Shown: positions 1 through 9,827 of the stretch, piece after piece
Position numbering within the stretch: the first letter of the stretch is position 1
Layout of the letters: each line of letters begins with the position of its first letter
Assembly (NCBI GenBank): GCA_027575765.1
Contig: JANBPT010000072.1
Location: 1 to 64,000, forward strand
Origin: Tieghemiomyces parasiticus
Lineage: Eukaryota; Kickxellomycota; Dimargaritomycetes; Dimargaritales; Dimargaritaceae
Length of the DNA stretch: 64,000 bases
Reading direction: 5' to 3'
Made by a program: the position numbers and the translations under genes
Notes under the pieces: generated by a model
What the model was told of the DNA's origin: nothing
The model's input: the letters and a program-made list of their open reading frames with translations, nothing else
Database searches by the model: none

Positions 1-2
1 GG

Positions 3-1070
3 CTGGCCGACCGCCTGAACCGTGATCCGGATGCGGCCAACGGCACCGGTCGTTTTCCCAGCGTCGACTTTCCCAACGGATTTCTTTTGCAGTGCCTGGG
101 CCGCTTCACCAGCAACAACTTCACCCTCCATGATGATCAGCTCTTCCCGCTGGGCGACGGCACCTACCCACTCGGTGCCCTCCTCAACCACTCCTGCCGG
201 CCCAACTGCGTCGTCATGTATGGGCCCGGCGGCCTCATGGTTGTACGTGCCCTAGTTCCCATCCTCCCTGGGGAGGAACTGACCGGGACCTACGTTGATA
301 ACATCACGCCCTACGCTCAACGTCGCACCCAGCTAGCGCACAAGTATCATTTCATCTGCCGCTGCGTTCGTTGCAACCGACCCGCGGTATCCGAGGGGCC
401 AAGTGCGGGTCTAAGGGGGACGGATGCGGTGGGCGACTGGACGGCCGTGGACCGGATATTGGACGCAAAGCTGACGGATGTTTCGTTTGGGAATTTCCAG
501 GACCAACTGGCTGCGGCGTGCCGGGCTGCCGAAGCCGGTCGGCCCGTTGCCGGGGCTGCGGGTAGCGGGCTACCGCTCCTTCTCAGTGCTGCACGGCCCC
601 TGCTTTACCACCTCGCGGGTCTGCCGGATTCTGGCCAGTACCAAGCCTTGCTATCAGCCTTCATCGAGCAGTTGCTGCCCTCCACCAATTCGCACGCCGG
701 CACTGGCTCCGCCCAGGGCCTGTCCCCACCTTTCAACTTGACCTACTTCAAATGCGCCGCGCAAATGCAGGAGCGGCTGAGCCAGGTGGGTCAATGGGCT
801 GCCGCGGCCGTGTGTGGTCGGGTCACCTTGGTCGGCTACCTCCTTGCCTACCCGCCCAACCACCCCCTTCTCACTCTGCACTGTTTCACCGTGGCCAAAC
901 TGCTGTGGAATGGTGACCCGGGCCGTGCCGAGTTGGACCTGGCACGGACACTCATGACCGTGGCTGTAGCCGGGCTGCGGGTTACCCACCCGCCAGGCAC
1001 TCCGGTGGGCGAGGACGCCGCGCAACTAGCCCGGTTTCTGCAGGTCGCCGGAGGTGGACAGCTTGTGTGA
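3..1070 (+). CDS. SMYD-type SET domain protein, 5' partial
   Basis: The frame is open from base 3 to a TGA at 1068-1070, so the N-terminus, including any MYND finger, lies left of the window. The visible part starts inside the SET domain. It has the SET hallmark LLNHSCRPNC (bases about 177-210), a GEELTGTYVD segment matching the conserved GEEL-x-x-x-Y, and the post-SET cysteine cluster FICRCVRC (about 352-375) that binds zinc in SMYD proteins. The remaining ~220 residues are helical and weakly conserved, as in the SMYD C-terminal domain. SMYD proteins transfer methyl groups from S-adenosylmethionine to lysines on histone or cytosolic proteins; the substrate here cannot be told. No internal intron is needed. 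The gene converges on the minus-strand gene ending at 1270, leaving about 200 bp between stops. The family call is firm; assignment to a SMYD subgroup is not possible. Confidence 0.85.
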   Translation: MADRLNRDPDAANGTGRFPSVDFPNGFLLQCLGRFTSNNFTLHDDQLFPLGDGTYPLGALLNHSCRPNCVVMYGPGGLMVVRALVPILPGEELTGTYVDNITPYAQRRTQLAHKYHFICRCVRCNRPAVSEGPSAGLRGTDAVGDWTAVDRILDAKLTDVSFGNFQDQLAAACRAAEAGRPVAGAAGSGLPLLLSAARPLLYHLAGLPDSGQYQALLSAFIEQLLPSTNSHAGTGSAQGLSPPFNLTYFKCAAQMQERLSQVGQWAAAAVCGRVTLVGYLLAYPPNHPLLTLHCFTVAKLLWNGDPGRAELDLARTLMTVAVAGLRVTHPPGTPVGEDAAQLARFLQVAGGGQLV

Positions 1071-1269
1071 ACCGCATAAAGCGTATCGGAGCCAGGAACG
1101 GTGTCCATACTAACGTTTATATTACCAAATATTATCGTAAAACGCCGTGGCGGCAACTGGCAAGGAAAAGTGACGCGAGGGGAATCCGTAAAGGCCTTGT
1201 AAATTATAGTGAGTCGCGGCCGGTTTGCAGGCCTCCCTGTCTTCCAAGCAAAGTGGCGCGCCGATCTAA

Positions 1270-2120
1270 CTAGTTACTAAGGTACTCCTCAACGAAGTCC
1301 GGCAGGTCGTGGCCGGCGGACATCGGCAGGGATGACATGTCGGCGGACTGGCTAACCGCCGGTGAATTCTGGCGTGGTCTCGTGTCGTGGTGGGTGGTAC
1401 CATACGTGTCCTCGGATGGTCGGTTTGAGGATGAGGCGGCTTCGTGTCGGATAGACGGTGGTATCATATTAGAGACCGTGTCTACCTTGGTTGGAGAAGC
1501 GTGTCGGGGCTCCGACGCCAACCGCCCTCGAGGGGGGAATTCCTGGGCGGTAGGCGAAGGAATGGGTGGGGACGATATGGACGTAGTATGGACTGGTCGC
1601 CGACGTGCGGTCGAGGTCCGTACGGGTTCAAATTGGGCGTTGCCGTGGCGACTACCTGCAGATGGCCGCCTTGTCCGCGGCTGCTCCTCCACCAGGGGCG
1701 ATAGGCCCAGAACTTCGCGGACAATATCAATCTTCCCCAGTCCCATCTTCCATAGGACGACCCAGGCTGCGAATGTGAGCGAATAAAGGATAAGCAGCGG
1801 ACAAGGAGTTGGTTAGCCCTAGCGTATATAGGTCGTGTTGTTGTACTGAGTTCGACGTATTAGAGCAGGGCGCGTTTCCGTAACAGCGCCCCGTCTAGCT
1901 GCGGACATGTTGACTCGGGTTGACAGCGAAGAGGAATCCCCCCCCATAGCAACACGGGAACGGCTCACTAGTGCCCTCCAACCGGCACTTCATAACGGTA
2001 GGGGAACTCACCGAGTAGCAGAATGGCCAGCAGGGCGAAAAGTGTGGTGGCTACGGCAACGACACTGGCGATGACCTCGGCTCGATGACCCACCGAGGGG
2101 TTTCCGGGTACGGTGCTCAT
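1270..2120 (-). CDS. SMIM13-like single-pass small membrane protein (2 exons)
   Basis: Exon 1 is 2120..2012 and exon 2 is 1766..1270, giving 201 aa. The 245-nt intron has donor G|GTGAGT and acceptor TTCGCAG|CC; both junction halves complete one Ala codon. Residues about 15-42 form one hydrophobic helix (AVATTLFALLAILLL then AWVVLW). It is followed by KMGLGKIDIVREVLGL, which resembles the juxtamembrane FLSKFKFLRELVG segment of animal SMIM13. The rest is a polar Ser/Pro/Arg-rich tail ending in an acidic DLPDFVEEYLSN. The function of SMIM13 is not established, so none is claimed. The start was chosen because this ATG opens the TM-bearing exon and the spliced frame is uninterrupted. The resemblance is short and recalled from memory, so the family name is tentative; the gene model itself is well supported. 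Confidence 0.6.
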
Positions 2121-3203
2121 TGCAGACGAAGTGTGCCTCGTCGCGCATAAAGGTGAGGCTACGTGTGGCCTGAGAAGGAGCAGTGTGTTGTGAGGACGGA
2201 CGGGATGACCTGGCGGGTAGGTTGGAGTCGGAGTGGCGGGTAAAGGAGGTACATGCCGATAGGCATGTGGTGCTGAGCAAAAGTCAGGGGACGAGGGGCC
2301 TCCGATGGTGGGACGTAAAGGTTATGGAGGCAAATGGGGGCCGACCGGTATTCCCGGCTGGCCAATTCTCCAGGCCATCCACAGTGCACGCGGGGCAGTC
2401 AACCGCGACGTTGGTCGGTTGGAGCGGGCAAACGTCGTAGTGTAAATGGCATGGCGGGAGTCAGGTCAAATAGCGAGCTTATAACCCAATCCCAGGTAGT
2501 AGGTCTCGGGTGCGGAGGGTGTCACTGGCCGAGCCTCTTCAACTTGCTGAATTATGCTGACGGTTGAGCCACGGCTAAGAATCGAGCCGAGGCTCGAAGC
2601 CACTCAGGTCAGTCAATGCAGCCGTGTGGCGGCAAGTCGGATGAATAGCACCTTTAGCTGATCTTGGATCTGGGCGGCAGCCGGCTGCGGACGTGCGTGG
2701 GCGAGCCGATAAATCAAGACCTTTGGGAGGCAATGGTCACAGGGTAAGCCCAAAGGTAGCCAGTCAGTCAGCCGGGCATGTCAGCCCCCCCCACTTCTGA
2801 CCCTAAGGAGCGGCGATTCCGTAAAAACGCAGTCGCGTAGACTTGCCACCGTCGCTGAAAAACGCCCTCCTTTCTAAAGATATCTTTACCCAGCCTGCTT
2901 CAGGACAGTCGACGCTGGCCATTCAATAGGCGATGGAACGATGTCCCACCCTGTGATGGCAGCCCATGGGGTGAACACACTTTTAATTCACATAATACCA
3001 ATAGCCACCATGTCAGGCCACTGCAAGCGTCCATACTATGACGCAGTACATTGTCCGCTGCGGCCACCCGATGCGATTTCCCCCGCTACCAAACGGTGTT
3101 GACCGTGGCCGATGGTTCCTGTACTTGGCATGCCAAGGGGTTTACACGCTGTACTCCAGCGGGAGGGGGTTGCCTCACGGGGTTGCAAGGAAGTCTACTG
3201 GAG
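2121..3203. other. Intergenic, no gene seen
   Basis: This stretch of about 1.1 kb lies between the 5' end of the SMIM13-like gene and the 3' end of the Ubp8 gene. ORFs here are short, have no family motifs and occur on both strands without consistent codon use. Probably the promoter of the SMIM13-like gene lies at its left end; no TATA box is evident. Confidence 0.6.
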
Positions 3204-5743
3204 TTACGCGCTCGTGTAGTCTAGAAACGACTTAGCATAAAAGCACATGTACCTAATCAGCCAGGGTGGGTAGGATAGAGGGGAATGAGGGGGGGGGAAT
3301 GGTCAGCGCGTAGAGGTAAGAAGAAGGGCTGTGGATATACCCATGAGACAACTGACATACGGACGGCAACTTTTAAACGGCCAAGGATCGCCCACTTACG
3401 CTTTGGCCTGTAGTACGTCCGAGAGGCTGGCCAGGGTCACCAGGTGGTCGTCGAATCGGAACCACTGCTTGCGATGGCGGGCAAACATGGTGTAGTGGCC
3501 GGTTTCCAACGTGCCCTCGTGGTTAATGACGGCAAAGAGCTGGTAGTGGCAGGCCGGGTGCGGCGGCGATGGACTGCATGGGGGGGGGTAAGGTCGATAA
3601 GTCACTTAGGGAATTAGGTGGGTGATCGAAACGGGGGACGGCGGAGACACGGCTAGCACAGCCGTCCGGTAATGAGGGTCGAGGGAAAAGTTGGCCGGCC
3701 TACCGCACCACCCAAGTACCGACGCCGATCACCCAGCCCGGTTCCGAGGCAAGTGTGGGACGTGCTTACCTGGCGCTTTCGGCGTTGCGTGGATTACCCC
3801 CGGCCGCCCGCCGGGTGGTGAAGGGCGACATGTCCAGCTCGGACGGGACCCGGATGAAGGTTTCAATCTTACTGGCGCTACTGTGGTGTTCGAAGCGTTT
3901 AAGCTGGAAGCTAAGTACCGGTGGTAGCGACTTGAAGAGGAGTTGTTTGGTAGCCGCCTGGCAGGCGCTGCCACACGAGCCGCACATGTAGCCCTGGGCG
4001 TCGAGGGACTCGGCGGCGGTGAAGCGGTGTAGGCAGTCCAGGAGTGAGTGGGGCCCATCGTCGCTGGCTGCCAAAGGTTCGGCTCTGGTTCGTTTGGTGT
4101 GTGGCCGCAGGTCGAGGGACACGTCGAGCAGCGGGTCGTTGGCCACGGCCTGATGTCCGCAGCTAAGACAGGTCACCGTGGACTGGAGCTGACCGGCAAA
4201 CGTCTGGTGCACCGCACACGGGCAGTTGAAGGTGTGGTCGTCCCCGCACAGGCCCATGTGGATCTGGTTGAGCGCCGTGATGAAGAACTCGTGGGCGTCC
4301 TGTTGGGCGTACCCGGCCAATTCGGTCGACGACTGCCACATGGCGCGTAGGAATCCCGAGGGGCCATAGGGTGTCGTCTCACCCGAGAAAACCTGGCCGT
4401 ACAGTTGATCCATCTGGCAGGCGATGCAGGCCTCGCGGGTGCACCGGTTGGCGCTGTGCGGGTCGCTTAAGAAGTGGGCCCGGAGCAAGGGATTGTGGAC
4501 GAAGGCCTGCAAGACGACGTTCATGAAGCACGTACTGCCCAGGTTGCGCAGCCCGCGGATCCCATCGCAGGGCCCGGGTAGCGCCCCGTCCGCCCCAGTG
4601 GAGTCGTGGTTATTGGTCTCAGGGGCCAGACACTCGGCCAGGGGTAACCGGCGCGTCCGCGGCTCGGCAAGCTGGCATAACCGATGATAAATCCGCAGCC
4701 GCTCCTGGCGTAGCATGGCCTCCCAAGGGTGACTGTAGACGTAATCCCGGCAGCGGGCACAGTACACGGCAAGCGTGCCCAGTTCCACGGCTGGTGTGGT
4801 GGCGGAGCAGGGTCGGAATAAGGTGGGTAGGCGGGGATGGGTAAGGGTCTCGCAATGTAATGGGTTAGGTAGCCCTCTCTCAACCTGAAGCGGGTGGGAT
4901 GGGGTGGGGGGGCATGCGAGCTGAGCCGGCTACAGTGTGGATACTGGGCTTTCCGGGTGAACCGATTGAGGCGATCAGTATGCCACCAGCCCCCTTACCT
5001 AGGTAGTGCTTGTTGGCCTTTTGGTGGGCGCGTAGGTGTCCGTTTGACCAACATCCGGTAAAATCGCAATGTAGGCACACCAGGAGTTGGCCGAACGACC
5101 GCCGGCAGGTCGCGCACTGCGGGGTGGGTATCTAGGCAGGCGATACCGAGGAAAAGCCGGGCAGGCCCGTGTCCAGGGCAACGTGAGTACTATGAAGGTT
5201 AGTCATTTGCTATGCATATTTGACCGACAATCCGAGAGAAATCAGGGACACGCCTTCCGGTTACCTACCGCCCTGGCTCCTTGGCCAGGTCGCTCACTAG
5301 GCCCCGTTTCCGATACCACTTACCCGTGCCAGGATGGCGTCCCGTTTGGCCTCCAGCTTTTGCAGCCGGACGCCCTTAGGCGGGGCACAGTCCCGCTGGT
5401 TGGCTTGGAAGCCGGCGAGAAACCGGTGCTGGTACTTTTGAAACAGCGAATACTTGACTAGTGTGCGGTAACGTTGCAAGGTGGAAGGTTTCGCCTGGCC
5501 CAGGTGAGTACATTCGGGGACGTGGGCGCCCGCCCGGTGTACCGCATCCAGGCTGTCCCCTTCGATCGCACCGGGAGACCGGTCCGCGGAGCTCTGGGTC
5601 GTGAGCGGGGTGGCAGGAGGTACATACGTGTTGCCAAAGGAGCCAGTGGAGGCCAGGAGGGTCTGGAACGGCAGGGTGCTGTCACTCCAGCTCGGGGCCG
5701 GGGAAGGCAGGCTGCTGGAGGTGGAACGGCCGGCTTTGGGCAT
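3204..5743 (-). CDS. UBP8: Ubp8/USP22-type SAGA ubiquitin hydrolase (5 exons)
   Basis: Exons are 5743..5324, 5116..4999, 4790..3770, 3573..3400 and 3252..3204 (593 aa); introns are 147-208 nt and every junction keeps phase. A ZnF-UBP domain comes first: C78/H80 (ECTHLG), C141/C144 (CATC), C154/C157, C162, H167, H171, H177. The USP catalytic domain follows: Cys box [12 protein letters not shown] (nucleophile C267), QQDAHEF, a zinc-ribbon pair CLSCG and [13 protein letters not shown], His box [11 protein letters not shown] (H546) and WFRFDD (D561/562). The last exon is only 49 nt and supplies [16 protein letters not shown], equivalent to the terminal YLLFY...FL-Y of USP22. In the family this enzyme removes ubiquitin from histone H2B as the catalytic subunit of the SAGA DUB module, in the nucleus. 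The start ATG at 5743 has A at -3; the frame stays open upstream without another ATG. A Ser/Pro-rich extension of about 75 residues precedes the zinc finger. Confidence 0.92.
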
Positions 5744-6232
5744 ACTAGGGACTGGTGACGTGGGGCGGCGCTGTGTCCAAGATGGTGGAATGAATTTGGC
5801 GGGCAGGTAGGGTGGACCAAAAAAAAGAAGGGGAACTAGGCCTGTAGGATGCAAGGCCGCCTGGGGAGCGTTCACGGGAAGACGGAGTGGTGGTGACTAC
5901 CGCTGGTCTCCACTTTCAGCGAACGGGTCAACCAGAGTGGCACTGGAGGCGTGGTCTAGGCTAGAGCGCAACACAGGGGGAGGAGTAAAGGTGTAGCCGG
6001 GTGAGTGGATGAACGAATGTGCAGGGCCAAATGAACGACAGTCCAAAATAGGAGGCAGAGGCAGGCAGAGAAGGTGAGGCGCAAACTCGAGGGGCTCCAT
6101 GAGCGATGGACAACTGGTCCACCCTAGAGGTAGGTCGGGAATGAGAGGCATACAAAGGCAGGGCGACGACAACGCACAGCAGGGAATATCAACAACCGCC
6201 CGAAGCCATTGAAGACGTGGTGTAGGAAAGTC

Positions 6233-6240
6233 TATAAAAG
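6233..6240 (+). promoter_or_regulatory. TATA-like box TATAAAAG with no recognised gene downstream
   Basis: TATAAAAG is a strong TATA match on the plus strand. Downstream to 6646 there is only a short ORF at 6318-6512 with no recognisable product, so it may be fortuitous or serve a non-coding transcript. Confidence 0.25.
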
Positions 6241-6634
6241 GTTTGCAAGGCTAGCGCAGTGACAGGATTACTGCGCAATAGCGCTGGTCTAGCAGGGTAG
6301 GCGACTCTGCAGAGCGGATGGCGGTAGTGGTGAAACTGGGCTGCTCCTTGCTGAGATATTTCGGCCATGAGAACGACCAAAGGATGACTGACGCTACACA
6401 AGGACCACTGTCAAGTTTATCAACCCATGAGGTACGCTCCCAGCGGACCGGGCGTACTTGGGCTCGGCAGAAGCTCACCTTGGAACTTGATTCAATGGTG
6501 CCAAGGACCTAACGAGCAGCAGGAACTGCTGATTCTAAAGCTGGAAATGCAGTTGTCGTCATTAATTGAATAGCAGACCAAAAACAAAGTCTGATAATCC
6601 ACTACAGATTGGAATGGTAAAAGGGTTGACAGAT

Positions 6635-6639
6635 AAAAA
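6635..6639 (-). terminator. Pol III terminator of tRNA-Arg
   Basis: On the minus strand a T5 run begins 8 nt after the discriminator base of the tRNA, as expected for RNA polymerase III termination. Confidence 0.6.
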
Positions 6640-6646
6640 TTTAACC

Positions 6647-6720
6647 CGATCCAAGCAGGACTCGAACCTGCAATCTCCTGATCCGTAGTCAGGTGCCTTA
6701 TCCAATTTGGCCATTGGACC
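6647..6720 (-). tRNA. tRNA-Arg(ACG)
   Basis: On the minus strand the acceptor GGTCCAA pairs with TTGGATC, with discriminator G. The anticodon stem CCTGA/TCAGG encloses loop CTACGGA with anticodon ACG. The T arm GCAGG-TTCGAGT-CCTGC carries the B box. It has no intron. It decodes CGN arginine codons after A34-to-I editing. The A box region (TGGCCAAATTGG) and the B box form the internal Pol III promoter. Confidence 0.93.
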
Positions 6721-8108
6721 CGTCATGAAATTGACCTAATGAAATAGACTATACATTATTATAATACAGCAGTTGATCTAACTACACTCTGCTCCCGCGA
6801 ATACTGCTTGGCTTTTTAACCTACTATGTCCTGAAGGAACGTTTATGGCGAAATTTGCTTTGTGCAATGATACATTTTCTTAGAATCGTCGATAGCGCTG
6901 TTGCCCGGCCTATGTTCCCCCACCCTCATCTGAAGGGGCACAACAGCGTAGTGGCGCATTGGTAGCCAATAATCATCGGAGAATAAGCACATTGGTAGCA
7001 ACTCTATAGGTGTGCATGCTATTGCTTTTTTTTTCGCCTGCTCTATGCAAACTCACTTAAGTACGTGATTAGCCTACACTGCCAATGGCCAGGTGCTATG
7101 CCGGATAAGTTCGAGTCAGTTCCTATAGGGTCGAGAAGGTGTACGAGGCGATGCGATAGATTTGTAACCCATCTCATTATCGGGCTGGCCGATGTCGTAT
7201 ACCTTACCATCCTGTCCTGTCGCCAGGCCAGGAAACTGGACAATAGCTCTGAGGTTGGAGTCGGGAGGTAGTCAACTTCCATCGAATCGCCATGAACCTT
7301 TTCATCCAGCAACGATTATTAAGTCCAGTGGTTCCAACAAGAATCACCTTCCCGATTCCCTGCCTTAATTGTCTGGGGCTTACCATCCCCTTAATACTAC
7401 AATCCTGGATTATGTCATCAATATATGGTCCTATGGCTTGATCAGAACTGGAGTCACTTCAGCCTGGGGCAATCGGAATGTTTCAAAGCTGGGACAATTG
7501 CTGTGGTGTCCCTCTCTTAGTCATTAGGATAGAACTGCGTATTCTCTGGTCATAGTTACTCCTACGGAAATCACTCTAACCTCCTGTACACGGAGTCGTA
7601 CGGAGGAGAAAGGAGGGTGAGGCGGATGCACTTTGACAGTTGAGGTATAATAATAGAAGCCCGCTGGCATTGAAGGGAGGGCTCTAGGCTCCTAGAGACA
7701 GAAGAGGCAAGTACACTGGTGTAAATGACGATATTGACCGGTTTTTCCTCATCTCGGTAAGGGATTTAGGTTATCCCGAGCGATTTCGGCGAATTAAACA
7801 ACATTAATGAGACAGGCTGCTGCTTACCGGTACGGAATACGAATGGATTGGGGTAACCGGTCAAGGTACGATGCCCGGTTTGGTCGACTATTTAAACTGG
7901 CCGAATAACTGCCTCAACGGGGCTATCAGTGCACTTCACCTTCCTAAACATTTACAGCAAAGCCTGCCTTGCTTAACTTTCTATAGCCGTATCTCGATTC
8001 GACAACCACTATTTCAGTCCAATAGATCCGCCCCCACGGAGTCTAACCATCACACGACACGTTGTCGTAGTAGCGTATTTTCCGCCTTTTAATCCACTGA
8101 TTGCCGCC
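6721..8108. other. Intergenic, no gene seen; AT-rich at left end
   Basis: The first 150-200 bp, just 5' of the tRNA-Arg gene, are clearly AT-rich compared with the coding DNA. No ORF in the remaining 1.2 kb has recognisable motifs. TATTTAAA at about 7888-7895 could be a TATA element for the secreted-protein gene starting at 8109, though it lies about 210 bp upstream. Confidence 0.5.
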
Positions 8109-8378
8109 ATGAAATTTTCTACTGCTCTCATCGCCCTCACCCTCGTTCTGGCCGTCACTCAAGCCGTGCCCGTCCCTCAGGGCGAATCTGGGTCCGTTGG
8201 CCAGACCACTACCATCACCAAGACTGGGACCATCACCCATGAAGGGCCCGCCGTCCAGCCCAAACCCGACCCTCAGCCCGCGCCCGCTCCCAACGCCAAG
8301 GGTGTTACTGAAAAGGTCACGGTCAATTTCACTTCCACTTCAGACATGCATGCCACGAAGAACCAACCGAAGGCGTAA
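8109..8378 (+). CDS. Small secreted protein, 89 aa, unknown function
   Basis: A single exon opens with GCCGCCATGA, a near-ideal start context. Residues 1-19 (MKFSTALIALTLVLAVTQA) form a textbook signal peptide, with cleavage likely before VPVPQ. The mature ~70 residues are Thr/Pro/Lys-rich and low in complexity (QPKPDPQPAPAPN). They have one N-glycosylation sequon (NFTS) and no cysteines, which argues against a typical Cys-knotted effector. No domain is recognised; it could be a cell-wall or extracellular peptide. A spliced 3' extension cannot be excluded, but no strong donor precedes the TAA. Confidence 0.7.
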   Translation: MKFSTALIALTLVLAVTQAVPVPQGESGSVGQTTTITKTGTITHEGPAVQPKPDPQPAPAPNAKGVTEKVTVNFTSTSDMHATKNQPKA

Positions 8379-8659
8379 TTACCACCAGGCCGGCAGGTGG
8401 TCCCAATCCCCCCCCGCGGACTCTAAGTGCCAAGGATAGCCCTGTTCATCGCTACTATGCGACTTTTGTCTCGGCGTAGTAGCTGGCGTCGACTTATTAA
8501 ATCACCCATACCCTGCTTATGCCGCTTGCATTCAATGGTTTACTGCGCCGGCCAGGCCTCGTACCGTAGGTTAGAATGGCTTTTATGATTATCTAGCATA
8601 AAGTATACTTTAGAGGTGCCACCATCGTGATTGGGATTCTCTCGGCCAAATAAGGTTCA
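8379..8659. other. Intergenic, nothing seen
   Basis: This is the presumed 3' flank of the small secreted protein gene. It shows no ORF or RNA feature. Confidence 0.5.
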
Positions 8660-9004
8660 TTAAACATAACCACCGTCACTCTGTACCACTCGGCAACCTT
8701 GGTCTAGCCAACTATCGAAGCAAGCTCTAGAGTCACTGGCCCTGTCAAACTCCTCCAGGGGCTTGGTGACAAAACGTACCCGCTGGTGGCACTTGTCGTT
8801 GGTGAGGTTGTGGGTGAACCAGCGATATAACTAGCTGTGCAACCCCAGGTCCCTGCGCAGGACATTTCGCATGGTACTAGGGGAAGGGTGGATGGTTTGG
8901 GCCAGCTGCTCAGCAGTCAGTCCAGGGACTTTTTTCAGCCATCTCAGGATCATATCCCCCTAATATCCACCGATTTCATCTGATGGGCGGCCAGAGCAAG
9001 GGTC
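8660..9004 (-). pseudogene. Decayed Tc1/mariner-type transposase N-terminal region
   Basis: Reading the minus strand from 9004, one frame gives SGRPSDE, a stop, ILRWLKKVPGLTAEQLAQ, then STMRNVLRRDLGLHS, a stop, and YRWFTHNLTNDKCHQRVRF. This order is typical of Tc1/mariner transposases: GRP linker, helix-turn-helix with S-T-x-R-x-x-L-x-x-x-G-L, then a W/V-P-H-x-L-T-x-x-x-x-x-R motif before the DDE core. Two in-frame stops and no recognisable catalytic D residues show it is a relic. Terminal inverted repeats were not found by eye. Confidence 0.6.
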
Positions 9005-9827
9005 ATCTGCAAAAGAGTGGTGGCCTGTGTGATAGCGAGCCAACTACCTGTAGGTGGTGGAGTGGCTAGGAGCCGCCGGGCCCAGTGTGGAAGACAAAAC
9101 ATTTAGACTAGCATCTGCCTTGCAGCCCTCCAGATAGTAACTGTAAGTAAGGACTTACACATCACGCCTGGTTAACATGAGGGGAGTTGGGGAAAGGTGG
9201 CTTTATACAAGTAGCCATGACGGATGGCTAAAAAGGAGAGTAGTGAGGTCAGAGATGGTCCAACCCTGGAGTAGTTCATACCAATTGACTCGGCATCGTT
9301 GACTTTTCGAGGTTTTATTAGAACCGCTGCAATCAGAGACCGCCAGCTTAAAAATGTCAAATGGTTTGGCTCCACCTATATTAGTGGGAAGCTGCTAGCA
9401 ATACGCGTGGAGGGGTGTGTATGTGTGTCACAGACCACTCTAATTATCATGCGTTGCCGGTTCGGAGCGGAGTGCGTAGCTCATGGAGTGTGATTGACGT
9501 CAATCACAATCACAAATACTGAATTTTCCGGTGAGCAAGGGAGCAGTCGCGACCATTCCATTGGTGAGGCAGTGTTTCGGAGCTTCGCTTGGGATTAGGC
9601 AGCGTCACGCGGAGTTATTTGAATATAGTCGGTGGCCTTGATCGGGAAGAGTGGTCCGGCGGTCCTTGTTCCCGTTAAACTAACCGCAAAAACACCTAAC
9701 GTCGATATTACGAAATGGTTAACGGATGTCTGTACGTAATTTACTGTAGGTATCGGGACAGAAAAAAAACTATACTAAAAACAAATAAACCAGACCAATC
9801 CCTACCATCCTCTTAACCCACCCCCGC
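9005..9827. other. Intergenic between transposase relic and NELF-B
   Basis: No supported gene is present. The stretch holds a 20-bp perfect palindrome at 9489-9508 (listed separately). The last ~60 bp, A-rich on this strand, probably form the NELF-B 3' untranslated region. Confidence 0.5.
9489..9508. promoter_or_regulatory. 20-bp perfect palindrome with a CRE core (TGACGTCA)
   Basis: The sequence TGTGATTGACGTCAATCACA equals its own reverse complement. The centre TGACGTCA is the full CRE/ATF half-site pair bound by bZIP factors of the CREB/ATF family. It lies about 320 bp beyond the NELF-B stop codon. No target gene is evident, and the regulatory role is inference. Confidence 0.4.

Larger units (their letters stand above)
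5744..6646. other. Intergenic between UBP8 and tRNA-Arg
   Basis: No convincing gene is present; frames at 5897-6172(-) and 6251-6478(-) lack motifs. It should contain the UBP8 promoter at its left end. A TATA-like box at 6233-6240 points rightward, away from UBP8. Confidence 0.5.
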
